Shown here one piece after another: positions 28,078 through 36,924 of a stretch of DNA of 64,000 bases; the first letter of the stretch is position 1; each line of letters opens with the position of its first letter. A program made the position numbers and the translations under genes. Source of the stretch: an uncultured Neptuniibacter sp. (lineage in GTDB: Bacteria; Pseudomonadota; Gammaproteobacteria; Pseudomonadales; Balneatricaceae); NCBI RefSeq assembly GCF_947498015.1, contig NZ_CANMIR010000002.1, forward strand, positions 186,001-250,000, written 5' to 3'. The notes under the pieces were generated by a model, which saw nothing but the letters and a program-made list of their open reading frames with translations, was not told the DNA's origin and did no database searches.

Positions 28078-29409
28078 TTAGAGAGATTCCAGATAGCGTT
28101 TCATTGCTATCCAAGCAAGACAGGCAACACATAGATTTGCGATCACCAGCCCCACAAACATCCCTTCCAAACCAGCAAACTCAGAGCCTAACCAAGCAAT
28201 TGGGAGGGAAAACATAAAGAGCCGCATAATGCTGATGCGCATCGCTCTCATCGGTTGGTGCAGCGCATTAAAACTAGACGCCGTGAGAAAGGTCACAGCC
28301 TGAAATGCGAAGCCTGCGGGCACAATAAAAATCCATAAAATAATTAGCGACTGAACGCCTTCCTTATCACTAAACAGCTGCGCAACCTGACTAGAGACCA
28401 ATATAAGCACAAGAAAGACCAGCATCTGCCAGAAAATTGAGAACCTTGAGACCAGACGATAAGCCAAACGCACACGCTCTATTTTACCCGCACCAAAGTT
28501 TTGACTGATAAAAGGTGGCAATGTCATCGACAGCGCCAGACAGACCAGAAGTGAGAGTGATTCTATCCGGTTGCCAACACCAAAAGCCGCAACCGCTTCG
28601 GGACCATGCTTTGCAACAATAAAGGTCAGGACTCCTTGCGCAACAGGTGTCATCATATTTGAAAGGGCCGCAGGCAGGCCGATCTTCATAACGGCACGGA
28701 AATGATTTATCAATCGGTCAAGATGAAAAGGCTGAATCTGCAGCAAGCATTTCTTAAAAAGCAGAATATAGAGAGCGACGACGGTAGTCAGACTCCAGGC
28801 GATAACACTTGCAGTTGCAGCCCCTCTGATCCCCATTCCCTCAAATGATCCTGCGCCAAAAATAAGCAGTGGATCTAAGATAAAATTAAGCAAAGAGGAA
28901 CCAGCCATCATCAGTGCAGGTGTTTTAGTGTCGCCAGTCGCTCGCATACAAGCGTTACAGACCATATTTACGACAAGAAACACAGAGCCAAATAACCAGA
29001 TCTGCATATAACTTCGGATATAGGGCAACAAATTATCTCCTGCCCCCATCACCTTAAACACAGGCTCAATAAATTGCTGCATCAGTAATGAGATGAGCAC
29101 AATCAAAAAGCCAATCGCCAGAAGGTTATCAGATGCCAGCGATGCTGCCGCATCTTTATTGCCACTGCCTAACAGCTTTGCCAGAGTAGCCGAGGTACCT
29201 ATTCCTAACCCAATCGCCAGACTGATTACCGTAAAACAGACAGGAAAACTGAAACCCAGCGCCGCTAGGGCATCAGTGCCTAAACGACTAACAAAATAGA
29301 GATCGGCAAGATTGAATAGCATCAGACTGACTATCCCCATCATCATGGGAATCGTCATTCTAAGCAGCGTAGGTCGGATATCACCGTCTAACAGGTCTGG
29401 GCGGGCCAT
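28078..29409 (-). CDS. MATE family efflux transporter
   Basis: 443 residues with twelve predicted TM helices in two halves. First-half motifs: LRMTIPMMMGIVSLMLFNLADLYFVSRLGTDALAALGFSFP. The second half has SNMMTPVAQGVLTFIVAKHGPEAVAAFGVGNRIESL, the conserved MATE GNRIE region, and FISQNFGAGKIERV. Exchanges Na+ or H+ for cationic drugs or metabolites across the inner membrane. Substrate unknown. No regulator is adjacent. Confidence 0.92.
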   Translation of the reverse strand: MARPDLLDGDIRPTLLRMTIPMMMGIVSLMLFNLADLYFVSRLGTDALAALGFSFPVCFTVISLAIGLGIGTSATLAKLLGSGNKDAAASLASDNLLAIGFLIVLISLLMQQFIEPVFKVMGAGDNLLPYIRSYMQIWLFGSVFLVVNMVCNACMRATGDTKTPALMMAGSSLLNFILDPLLIFGAGSFEGMGIRGAATASVIAWSLTTVVALYILLFKKCLLQIQPFHLDRLINHFRAVMKIGLPAALSNMMTPVAQGVLTFIVAKHGPEAVAAFGVGNRIESLSLLVCLALSMTLPPFISQNFGAGKIERVRLAYRLVSRFSIFWQMLVFLVLILVSSQVAQLFSDKEGVQSLIILWIFIVPAGFAFQAVTFLTASSFNALHQPMRAMRISIMRLFMFSLPIAWLGSEFAGLEGMFVGLVIANLCVACLAWIAMKRYLESL

Positions 29410-29510
29410 GATCTACCTGAATATCAGAAAAGGCGAACTATCCTACTTTATCGGTTGTGAGAAACAAGTCATTCAACTAGCAACGGACTGTTTCATTTAT
29501 TAAGCATCGT

Positions 29511-30629
29511 TCAGAGATTAATTGCCTGGGCCTGAACTACTTCTGCTTCCTGAAGGTCACAGACACCTGTTTCAGGATCACAAATGGGCAACACCACCAG
29601 ATGATCCAACTCAATGCTGATACCCAGATCCTCTCCTACATTATGGTCATGGTGACAGGCGGTAATACAGGGAAGAATCTCTCCATGTTCAAGCTGGACA
29701 TGATATAGATAATGCGATCCGCGGAACCACTTGCTCACGATTTTCCCCGTCAGCGGGCTATTTTCTGCATGCTGGATATCATCCGGGCGAATCAGTAACT
29801 CAACCGGCGTTCCCGGCGCATATTTCAGGGGTTCGTCACCAATTAGACAACCCAGGGCCGAATCGACTGAGTATTCATCTTTGATGGTCGCCTGAAGAAA
29901 CTCACCCAAACCAATAAAATCAGCGACAAAACGCGTCTTCGGTTCATGATAGATATTAAATGCAGTTCCCCACTGCTGGATAACCCCTTGCTGCATGACG
30001 GCAACTTTATCCGCCATGGCAAATGCTTCCATCTGATCATGCGTCACCAATATCGCACTCATCGATTCATGTTTAAGAATATCCCGGATCTCTGGCACCA
30101 ATGTTTCACGCAGGTTAGCGTCCAGCCCGGAAAAAGGTTCATCCAGTAACAGCAGATCAGGTTTAGGCGCTATCGCTCTGGCAAGGGCAATACGCTGCTG
30201 CTGACCACCAGAAAGGGAGTGTGGATAACGTGCTTCAACACCGGGCAATCCGACCAGATCCAGCAACTCCGCCACCCTTTTCGATTGCTCTGACTTTACC
30301 CAATCCCTGATTCCGAAGGAGATATTATCTGCAATGCTAAGGTGCGGAAAGAGTGCTATATCCTGAAACACCATTCCGATATTACGCTTTTCTGTAGGGA
30401 CGTTTTCAGCCTTCGAAGATAAACAGCGTCCCAGCATCTTAATCGTGCCTGATTTAACCGGTTCAAAACCCGCAATCGCCCTCAACAGGGTGGATTTACC
30501 ACAGCCACTTGGGCCTAGCAGACAACCTATCTCCCCGTGCTGAAGCGTCAGGGATACATTGTGAACAATCTCCGTAGCCCCATAAGCTAAAGTTACATCG
30601 GTGAGATTAAGATGTTCTGTTGCAGTCAT
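29511..30629 (-). CDS. fbpC: iron(III) ABC transporter ATP-binding protein
   Basis: 372 residues. Walker A GPSGCGKST (39-47), Q-loop MVFQDIALFPHLS, signature LSGGQQQR (139-146), Walker B LLLLDEP (159-165), then a C-terminal TOBE-like regulatory domain with LLIRPDDI and a metal-poor C-terminus rich in His, Cys and Glu (CITACHHDHN). Energises uptake by the adjoining FbpB permease. It follows fbpB with a 2-base gap. The C-terminal CHHDH cluster could sense iron or another metal (inference). Confidence 0.93.
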   Translation of the reverse strand: MTATEHLNLTDVTLAYGATEIVHNVSLTLQHGEIGCLLGPSGCGKSTLLRAIAGFEPVKSGTIKMLGRCLSSKAENVPTEKRNIGMVFQDIALFPHLSIADNISFGIRDWVKSEQSKRVAELLDLVGLPGVEARYPHSLSGGQQQRIALARAIAPKPDLLLLDEPFSGLDANLRETLVPEIRDILKHESMSAILVTHDQMEAFAMADKVAVMQQGVIQQWGTAFNIYHEPKTRFVADFIGLGEFLQATIKDEYSVDSALGCLIGDEPLKYAPGTPVELLIRPDDIQHAENSPLTGKIVSKWFRGSHYLYHVQLEHGEILPCITACHHDHNVGEDLGISIELDHLVVLPICDPETGVCDLQEAEVVQAQAINL

Positions 30630-30631
30630 AA

Positions 30632-32287
30632 TCAGCTTCCCGCACGCCCTTTAGAAATAGAGCGGCTCAATAAAATAACCGGTAACAACCCCACTACTAC
30701 GATCAGTAACGAGGCAGGCGCTGCATCCACCAAGCGTTCATCAGATGCAAGCTCAAATGCACGAACGGCCAGCGTGTTGAAATTAAATGGTCTAAGGATA
30801 AGTGTAGCGGGTAGCTCTTTGAGCACATCCACAAAAACGATCAGCAATGCAGTCAGAACCGAACTCTTCATCAAAGGCACATGAACCTGCTTCAACACCT
30901 GCAGAGGAGTACGACCTAAAGTTCGGGCAGCCCCATCAAGGCTGGGCTTTATCTTACCTAATCCACTCTGAACGGCCCCCAGGGAAACCGCAAGAAATCT
31001 CACTGTATACGCAAACAACAGCGCAACTAAGGTTCCAGACAGAATCAACCCCAGATCCAAACCAAAAAGACTGCGCGCCGCTGCAATAATCTGGTGGTCC
31101 AGCCACGCGAACGGGATGATCACCCCCACCGCAACAATAGTACCGGGTAAGGCATATCCCATACCGGCTGTGCCGACCGCAGCGCGTACAACTTTACTTG
31201 GATTCAGGCGCCCGGCATAAGCAAGTATCAAAGCAAACCCGACTGCTATAAGCGCAGCCAGAGCGGCCAGATAAAAAGAGTTCCAGGCTAATTGAGCAAA
31301 AGCGCCATCTGAGAGGTTTGCTTTGGTTAAACTCCAATAACCCAGAACAGCGGCAGGAATCAGGAAGCCAAATAGAACAGGGCCCAAACAGATCAAAAAT
31401 GCAATCAGAGCCTTAACACCCTTCAACTCAATCAGTTTTGCTTTCGCTTTATATTCTGCAGATGAGTGATAGCGGGCCTTTCGTCTGGAATACTTTTCCA
31501 CCAAAACCAGTAACGCCACAAAGCCTAAGAGGAACGCAGCCAACTGAGCTGCTGCTGCAGAATCACCAAACCCATAGAAGGTTCTGAAAATTCCAGTAGT
31601 GAAGGTACTGACACCGAAGTACTGAACGGTGCCGTAATCTGCCAGAGTTTCCATCAAAGCAAGGGTTAACCCAGCAATAATTGCAGGCCGCGCAAGTGGT
31701 AATGCCAATCTAAATAATCCCTGCCATTGGTTATACCCCAAGGTCCTGCTGACCTCTAAGGTACTGGCTGATTGCTCAAGAAAGGCTGATCTGCTTAGAA
31801 GGTAGACATAGGGATACAACACAAGTGCCAGCATCAACATGGCTCCTGTCAGAGAACGTATCTCAAAAAACCAATACTCGCCATAACCTAACCCCGTAGC
31901 CTCACGGATAAAGGTTTGTACAGGCCCTGCAAAATCCAACAGCCCTGTATAGGTGTAAGCAATGATATAGGCCGGTACGGCAAGAGGCAGCAACAACGCC
32001 CAGGCAAAAACCTTTCGTCCAGGGAAATCACAAACACTGGTCAACCACGCTGTCGGAATCCCCATTACCAGCACACCAATACCTACTCCGAGCATCAGCA
32101 GCAGCGAGTTACCGACATAGTCCGCAAGCACAGTTTCAAAGAGGTGCTTAAACACGTCAGCTGACCCACTAAACACAAAACCAACGATCACAAGAATCGG
32201 CAGCATCAACAAGAACGCTACCATCACCGAACTAACCGACAGCCAGCTCAGTTTCTGTTTAGTTTTAGTCAGTGCAGCTACAGACAT
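30632..32287 (-). CDS. fbpB: iron(III) ABC transporter permease (fused dimer)
   Basis: 551 residues, two BPD-transport permease domains in one chain with about twelve TM helices. The EAA-type loops are TLEVSRTLGYNQWQGLFRLALPLARPAI in the first half and LDGAARTLGRTPLQVLKQVHVPLM in the second. This fused arrangement is typical of FbpB/AfuB/SfuB iron permeases. It lies between fbpA (110-base gap holding a stem-loop) and fbpC. Confidence 0.93.
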   Translation of the reverse strand: MSVAALTKTKQKLSWLSVSSVMVAFLLMLPILVIVGFVFSGSADVFKHLFETVLADYVGNSLLLMLGVGIGVLVMGIPTAWLTSVCDFPGRKVFAWALLLPLAVPAYIIAYTYTGLLDFAGPVQTFIREATGLGYGEYWFFEIRSLTGAMLMLALVLYPYVYLLSRSAFLEQSASTLEVSRTLGYNQWQGLFRLALPLARPAIIAGLTLALMETLADYGTVQYFGVSTFTTGIFRTFYGFGDSAAAAQLAAFLLGFVALLVLVEKYSRRKARYHSSAEYKAKAKLIELKGVKALIAFLICLGPVLFGFLIPAAVLGYWSLTKANLSDGAFAQLAWNSFYLAALAALIAVGFALILAYAGRLNPSKVVRAAVGTAGMGYALPGTIVAVGVIIPFAWLDHQIIAAARSLFGLDLGLILSGTLVALLFAYTVRFLAVSLGAVQSGLGKIKPSLDGAARTLGRTPLQVLKQVHVPLMKSSVLTALLIVFVDVLKELPATLILRPFNFNTLAVRAFELASDERLVDAAPASLLIVVVGLLPVILLSRSISKGRAGS

Positions 32288-32311
32288 TAATTAAGACTCA
32301 AAGATACGCAA

Positions 32312-32343
32312 AACGCTTGTGACTCTGATAAGGCACAAGCGTT
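32312..32343. promoter_or_regulatory. 10-bp stem-loop between fbpA and fbpB
   Basis: Perfect 10-bp stem (32312-32321 with 32334-32343) and 12-base loop in the 110-base gap between fbpA and fbpB. On the transcribed minus strand only TTTTGCG follows, so it is at best a partial terminator. Such hairpins after binding-protein genes commonly keep the binding protein in excess over the permease by attenuation or 3'-end protection. Confidence 0.6.
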
Positions 32344-32397
32344 AGTGAGGAGCGAAATTTTATCATCGATTATGCAATAACGTTATCAATAACAGGG

Positions 32398-33450
32398 TTA
32401 CTTCCAACCAGCACGATCCATTAATTGAACCGCCGCACGATTATTCTCACCCAGTTTACTCAGGACGATATCATCAGCGCTGAATTCACCCATACTCGCC
32501 AGATTCGCAGGGATCTTAACCCCCTCCACGACTGGGTATTCATTATTAATTTCAGCATACCAGGTCTGAGATTCAGCCGAGGTCATAAACTCCATCAGCT
32601 TAACCGCGTTATCAATATTGCGAGCGTGCTTAGTGACACCCACTCCACTTACATTCATATGAACACCGCGGTCATTTTGATTAGGCCAGAATGCAACCAG
32701 TTTAGACGCCAGTGCCTGCTTGGATTCATCATCGCTGTTAAGTAAGCGGCCAAAATAATAGGTATTCGCAATTGCCAGATCACACACACCTGCGGCTGCA
32801 GCCTTTAACTGATCCGTATCACCACCCGAAGGTGGCTTGGCAAAGTTTTTCACTAAACCTTTAGCCCATGCTTCTGTTTTTGATTCTCCAATTGCATCAA
32901 CCATCGACGCGACAAGAGACTGGTTATAGATGTTGTTCGATGATCTGACACAGATGCGACCTTTCCACTTAGGATCAGCAAGATCTTCATAGGTACTCAA
33001 TTCATCTGGATTAACCTTACCTTTAACATAAAAGATCGTGCGCGCCCGCTGCGTCATACCATACCAATACCCCTCAGCATCACGCAGGCTCGCAGGGATC
33101 GCCTGGTTTAATTGATCGCTACCGGAAACCTGTAGCACTCCAGCTTCCTTCGCTCGATGCAAGCGCCCAGCATCAACGGTCACAAACAGATCTGCTGGAC
33201 TCGCACTCCCTTCAACCTCGAGCCTTTTTAACAAGGCATCGGCCTTACCCGTTACTAAATTAACGGTGATACCCGTCTGCTCAGTAAAGCGCTCCAGCAT
33301 CGGTTTTATCAGCGCCTCTTTTCGCGCCGAGTAGACGTTAACCAAGCCGGACTCATCGGCAAATACAGATGTGGGTAACAAGCTCGCCACAGAAACCAAT
33401 GCAGCAGAACCTAGAGTGATAAACAATTTGCTAAGGGCTTTCTTATCCAT
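32398..33450 (-). CDS. fbpA: iron(III)-binding periplasmic protein
   Basis: 350 residues from the ATG preceded by GGAAGAG; the frame extends 17 codons further without a better site. Signal peptide with SVFA before DES (31/32). The mature protein opens LVNVYSARKEALIKPMLERF, typical of FbpA/FutA. The metal-binding tyrosine pair is in ANTYYFGRLL, and the first tyrosine is in NVYSARKE. Delivers ferric iron to FbpBC. A Fur-box palindrome lies 55-69 bases upstream. Confidence 0.93.
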   Translation of the reverse strand: MDKKALSKLFITLGSAALVSVASLLPTSVFADESGLVNVYSARKEALIKPMLERFTEQTGITVNLVTGKADALLKRLEVEGSASPADLFVTVDAGRLHRAKEAGVLQVSGSDQLNQAIPASLRDAEGYWYGMTQRARTIFYVKGKVNPDELSTYEDLADPKWKGRICVRSSNNIYNQSLVASMVDAIGESKTEAWAKGLVKNFAKPPSGGDTDQLKAAAAGVCDLAIANTYYFGRLLNSDDESKQALASKLVAFWPNQNDRGVHMNVSGVGVTKHARNIDNAVKLMEFMTSAESQTWYAEINNEYPVVEGVKIPANLASMGEFSADDIVLSKLGENNRAAVQLMDRAGWK

Positions 33451-33504
33451 GGACTCTTCCAACATGAAGGAACACAAGCTTTTTAGTAAGAATAGAATCA
33501 TAAA

Positions 33505-33519
33505 CGATAACCGTTATCA
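33505..33519 (-). promoter_or_regulatory. Fur box upstream of fbpA
   Basis: On the minus strand it reads TGATAACGGTTATCG. Against the 7-1-7 Fur consensus TGATAATnATTATCA it mismatches at only three of fourteen defined positions, and it is a near-perfect inverted repeat. It lies between fbpA and the end of the hydroxylase gene, where the fbpA promoter must be. This predicts iron repression of fbpABC. Confidence 0.8.
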
Positions 33520-33534
33520 TTGGTATCTAACTAT

Positions 33535-34521
33535 TCAATTTTTGGCTATGGATTTTTCCCTTTTCCTGACCTTACTCAAAAAAATGTTAAATGATTCAAT
33601 AAAGGGCTGCATATAGATATAGAGGAGATTCTGTTCTCGATACGTAACTTCTCTACGCAGGCCGAATTCAATATCCTGACCTGGCTGAGAGATAACAAGC
33701 GATCCAAATAACCTATCCCACAAAGCCAGTACTACTCCGTAATTTTTATCGAAATGAATTGGGTTTGTGGAATGATGGATCTGATGTTGGGCTGGTGAGA
33801 TCAGCCACTTTTCCAAGGCTTTCCCATACCTCAGTGCAATGTGGGAATGACGTAAATTTGATCCGGTTACATTAAACATAAATGCAAAGATGCTCGCCCC
33901 CAGAACAGTCACAAGATCAACTCTTCCACCAAAGAAAAACACAAACACCCCCATCGCAATCCCTTGCACCAAAGCGGTTCGCAAACTGAATAAAACACCC
34001 TCAACAGGGTGCGCCCTAAAAACAGTGATAGGTGTCAGAGTCCGCGCTGAGTGATGCACTTTGTGAAAGGCCCAAAGCCAGGGTACTTCGTGAAGAAGCT
34101 TATGCAGATAGAAACGGAAAAAATCATCCAACAGAAAATAGAACAGAGTAAAACAGATCATGACCTGCATATCAGACCACGATTCACCGAGAATCGGCCT
34201 ATGCCCGATCCATTGATAGAGGGATTCAAATAACCACTGCGCTACTACCAATTGAGTCAGCAAAACCGGTGCGATAAAGAGAAAAGCCAGTCGATTCAGC
34301 AAAAAAATTGCGTAATCTGCCCGGGCAGAAGCGGACCACCAAACTTTTCGATTAAAGAGGTGCGTCTTAACCCTCACCCCTCTGTCAGGTGAAACCCATT
34401 TAATCCAGCAGATGGCAATCAACAGAGAGATCAGCAGGTATCCCCAGAATACACGTTTCCTGGGATCCGTAAGGGCGATCCAAAGATCCTGAACATAGGA
34501 AATAACTAAACTCTCGAACAC
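33535..34521 (-). CDS. sterol desaturase/fatty acid hydroxylase superfamily protein
   Basis: 328 residues with several TM helices and the diiron histidine clusters H140KLLH144, H153KVHH157 and H246QIHH250, plus H225/H227 in LRHSHIAL. This is an integral-membrane di-iron oxygenase of the fatty-acid-hydroxylase superfamily. The substrate (lipid, carotenoid or sterol-like) is unknown. It sits between the Fur-boxed DUF4856 and fbpA genes on the same strand, but terminators and Fur boxes separate it from both, so co-regulation is not shown. Confidence 0.88.
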   Translation of the reverse strand: MFESLVISYVQDLWIALTDPRKRVFWGYLLISLLIAICWIKWVSPDRGVRVKTHLFNRKVWWSASARADYAIFLLNRLAFLFIAPVLLTQLVVAQWLFESLYQWIGHRPILGESWSDMQVMICFTLFYFLLDDFFRFYLHKLLHEVPWLWAFHKVHHSARTLTPITVFRAHPVEGVLFSLRTALVQGIAMGVFVFFFGGRVDLVTVLGASIFAFMFNVTGSNLRHSHIALRYGKALEKWLISPAQHQIHHSTNPIHFDKNYGVVLALWDRLFGSLVISQPGQDIEFGLRREVTYREQNLLYIYMQPFIESFNIFLSKVRKREKSIAKN

Positions 34522-34534
34522 ATGAGCCTCTTAC

Positions 34535-34566
34535 AAAAAAGCCAGCCAAGTAAACCGAGGCTGGCT
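34535..34566 (-). terminator. intrinsic terminator after the DUF4856 gene
   Basis: 8-bp perfect stem (34540-34547 with 34559-34566), 11-base loop, followed on the minus strand by TTTTTT. It separates the DUF4856 gene from the hydroxylase gene. Confidence 0.8.
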
Positions 34567-34618
34567 ATAGAACTGAAAAGTCAGTATGTACTTACTTTCA
34601 GCATGAATATTACTAATA

Positions 34619-36016
34619 TCAGTCGTTCTCTACGCTAGCGCCAGAACCCAGTTTTTCAGCCAGACCACCCAGATCGGCCATCACATCATTGCTTCGAGCT
34701 TCCACACCAAATTCATCCACCATCAGTTTCTGAACGTTAAGCATATGAAGCATGTACTCTTTCATCGAGATTGAAGAAGACTGCACGTAGTTCCCTTCAG
34801 CATCAATTCCTAGCACTTGGGTATTCCCCAGCAATACTGGGCTGAAGCCGATAAGACGATTCAGTTTTACCGCGGTTTCGCCCAGATTATCTTTACCCGT
34901 CTGTAGTGCCAGTGCAAAGCCTTTCAGCTCACTCCAGTGTTTCGCATATTGACGAAACGCCTTGTTGACATCACCATTAGACTGAATCAGCTTATCCAGT
35001 TTTTGCAGATCCTTATAGGTCGATCCCGCATACTTAAACACCGCTTCAGCAATAACTTTCTCCCAGTTATCTGCTATCGTTTCCGCGTATGCCTTAAGTT
35101 CTGTTCGCTGCTTATCGGTTAGAGCCTCTCCATTTGCATCTGAGATCAGCTGACGACCATCGACAAAAGCTTGCATAATGGTATGCAGGTAGTTTGTTTT
35201 ACCGCCTTTATCTGTCGCTGCTGCATAGTATGCATGTGCATAGGCCATCTCATTATAAAGAGATACCTCTCCATCGTTATTCAGATCAGCAAGCGTGAAA
35301 GCACTCTCTTTCTGCTTCGCAATGTTATACACCTGCTCTGCGGTCAGGTTGAGCGTATTCGCAGGAGCCCCAAAGTAACCAAATGCCTCATCCCAGACAT
35401 GCTCTTTACCTGTGTAAGGCTGACCCTCTTTGTATGGCTTATTGTTCGGTTTGTTGTCCGCATCCAGTTTTTCATCAAGATAGTTGTCCACAACCTGATT
35501 ATAGAAAACCGCACCCATGGCAAACTTATGAATCAGTTGCGCGTAGTCGTAGCCGGTCAGTGGATCAAACCCCTTATCAGCCGATGCGGCCTTAACAACC
35601 ATGAAGTTCAGCACTTCCGCACCGGTCATACTTCCAGGCCACCCCGCAACCGCACCTTTATAAGTTTTTCCAGCCAGGTTTTTCTTCGTGGAGATCTCAT
35701 CAACCTGAGATTGAGCAACAACAAAACCTCCCTTAGAAACCGGGGAGATCACCTCACGGCCAGCATCCTTACCTGCATAGTAAGCAAGCAGTTTAGCTTG
35801 AAGCGCCTGATCATCCTTCCCTTCACCTTTGCCTGCCAGTTTTTTCAGGCTCGTGAGCAAAACATGGCGCGCGGACTGGCCTGTATAAGAGACAGAATGA
35901 TCAGCATCACCTTTATAATCTTTAACAGTCACTGGGAAATCTGCATAGTTCTGAGCAGCATTGACGTTCAAAGCAGTCGCGACCGCCACACAAGAAACCA
36001 GAATTTTAAGCTTCAC
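34619..36016 (-). CDS. secreted DUF4856 protein with EF-hand-like loop
   Basis: 465 residues from a GTG with AAGAGG six bases upstream; the frame runs 21 codons further but without a ribosome site or sensible signal. Signal peptide with cleavage near A20 (VNA/AQ). The mature protein matches DUF4856: VSYTGQSARHVLL, EVLNFMVVKA, KEHVWDEAFGYFG and FRQYAKHWSELKGFALALQ. Residues 244-256 (DLNNDGEVSLYNE) resemble a calcium-binding EF-hand loop, though position 12 is Asn rather than Glu. No lipobox, so probably periplasmic. A Fur-like palindrome lies about 85-100 bases upstream, tying it to iron. Function unknown. Confidence 0.85.
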   Translation of the reverse strand: MKLKILVSCVAVATALNVNAAQNYADFPVTVKDYKGDADHSVSYTGQSARHVLLTSLKKLAGKGEGKDDQALQAKLLAYYAGKDAGREVISPVSKGGFVVAQSQVDEISTKKNLAGKTYKGAVAGWPGSMTGAEVLNFMVVKAASADKGFDPLTGYDYAQLIHKFAMGAVFYNQVVDNYLDEKLDADNKPNNKPYKEGQPYTGKEHVWDEAFGYFGAPANTLNLTAEQVYNIAKQKESAFTLADLNNDGEVSLYNEMAYAHAYYAAATDKGGKTNYLHTIMQAFVDGRQLISDANGEALTDKQRTELKAYAETIADNWEKVIAEAVFKYAGSTYKDLQKLDKLIQSNGDVNKAFRQYAKHWSELKGFALALQTGKDNLGETAVKLNRLIGFSPVLLGNTQVLGIDAEGNYVQSSSISMKEYMLHMLNVQKLMVDEFGVEARSNDVMADLGGLAEKLGSGASVEND

Positions 36017-36099
36017 AACAAACCTCTTCTCTAATGTTCTTTCTCGTACATCTTGAAAATATTTGTATAAAATTATCATAACTTAAAAGCGAATACTAC

Positions 36100-36114
36100 C
36101 GATAAACATTCTCA
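36100..36114 (-). promoter_or_regulatory. Fur box upstream of the DUF4856 gene
   Basis: Minus strand TGAGAATGTTTATCG, differing from TGATAATnATTATCA at three of fourteen defined positions. A weaker TGATAAT half-site lies closer to the gene on the same strand (36074-36080). Position fits the promoter of the DUF4856 gene and is 99 bases from the divergent rsmE. Confidence 0.65.
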
Positions 36115-36212
36115 TTTAGATAAGCAAGCACATTTATTGATCTAGATTAATGTTTCGCAAATAGGTATCAGGCGATAGAATCCACCCTAACAACCTAAAC
36201 AACGCAACCACA

Positions 36213-36923
36213 ATGAACCTCATCCTCCTGCACGATTCCGATTTCATATCAAGTTCCACCGCTGTCCTAAAAGATCGTCGTTTTCACCACATCCGTACAG
36301 TTCAACAACCCGTAGCGGGGGATCAGCTTAAGGTCGGCAGGATAAATGGTAAGTTGGGCACAGGGTTAGTACTGGAGATCACCGATAATCAGATTCGATT
36401 AGAGGTCAGATGCAACACGACTCCACCGCCACCACTTCCGCTGACCCTGATTCTCGCACTCCCCAGACCAAAGATGCTGAAACGAATACTCCAAACATGC
36501 GCAACGATGGGTGTAAAACAGCTCTATCTGATCAACTCCTATCGGGTAGATAAAAGCTATTGGAGCAGCCCTGTTCTGACGAGGCAGATTGAAGAGCACC
36601 TCATGCTAGGATTAGAGCAAGCAGGGGACACCCTCATGCCGGAAGTCCATCTGCGAAAACGTTTCAAACCATTTGTTGAGGACGAACTACCCGGCCTTGC
36701 AGACGGAAGCAGTGCGCTACTAGCACATCCCTATGAGGCATCTCCCTGCCCCGCTCCTCAAATGAGACCAACAACGCTGGTCGTGGGTCCCGAAGGCGGT
36801 TTTATCCCTTATGAAGTCGATAAGCTCAACATGTGTGGATTCACAACCATACACATCGGTGAACGTATATTACGGGTAGAAACTGCGATACCGGCCCTGC
36901 TCTCCCGCTTATTCCCGCTTTGA
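36213..36923 (+). CDS. rsmE: 16S rRNA (uracil-1498-N3)-methyltransferase
   Basis: SPOUT methyltransferase modifying U1498 in the 16S decoding region. 236 residues: N-terminal PUA-like part (HHIRTVQQPVAGDQLKVG), then LPRPKMLKRILQTCATMGVKQLYLINSYRVDKSYW, and the knotted SAM site VVGPEGGFIPYEVD with IGERILRVETAIPALLSRL. The ATG is preceded by AACCACA, a weak ribosome site. It converges on ampD with two bases between stops. Confidence 0.93.
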   Translation: MNLILLHDSDFISSSTAVLKDRRFHHIRTVQQPVAGDQLKVGRINGKLGTGLVLEITDNQIRLEVRCNTTPPPPLPLTLILALPRPKMLKRILQTCATMGVKQLYLINSYRVDKSYWSSPVLTRQIEEHLMLGLEQAGDTLMPEVHLRKRFKPFVEDELPGLADGSSALLAHPYEASPCPAPQMRPTTLVVGPEGGFIPYEVDKLNMCGFTTIHIGERILRVETAIPALLSRLFPL

Positions 36924-36924
36924 A

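Noticed and set aside
35171..36034. 287-codon open frame on the plus strand opposite the DUF4856 gene
   Set aside because: Composition is a reverse image of a well-supported secreted protein; rich in His/Cys/Arg with no family features and no ribosome site.
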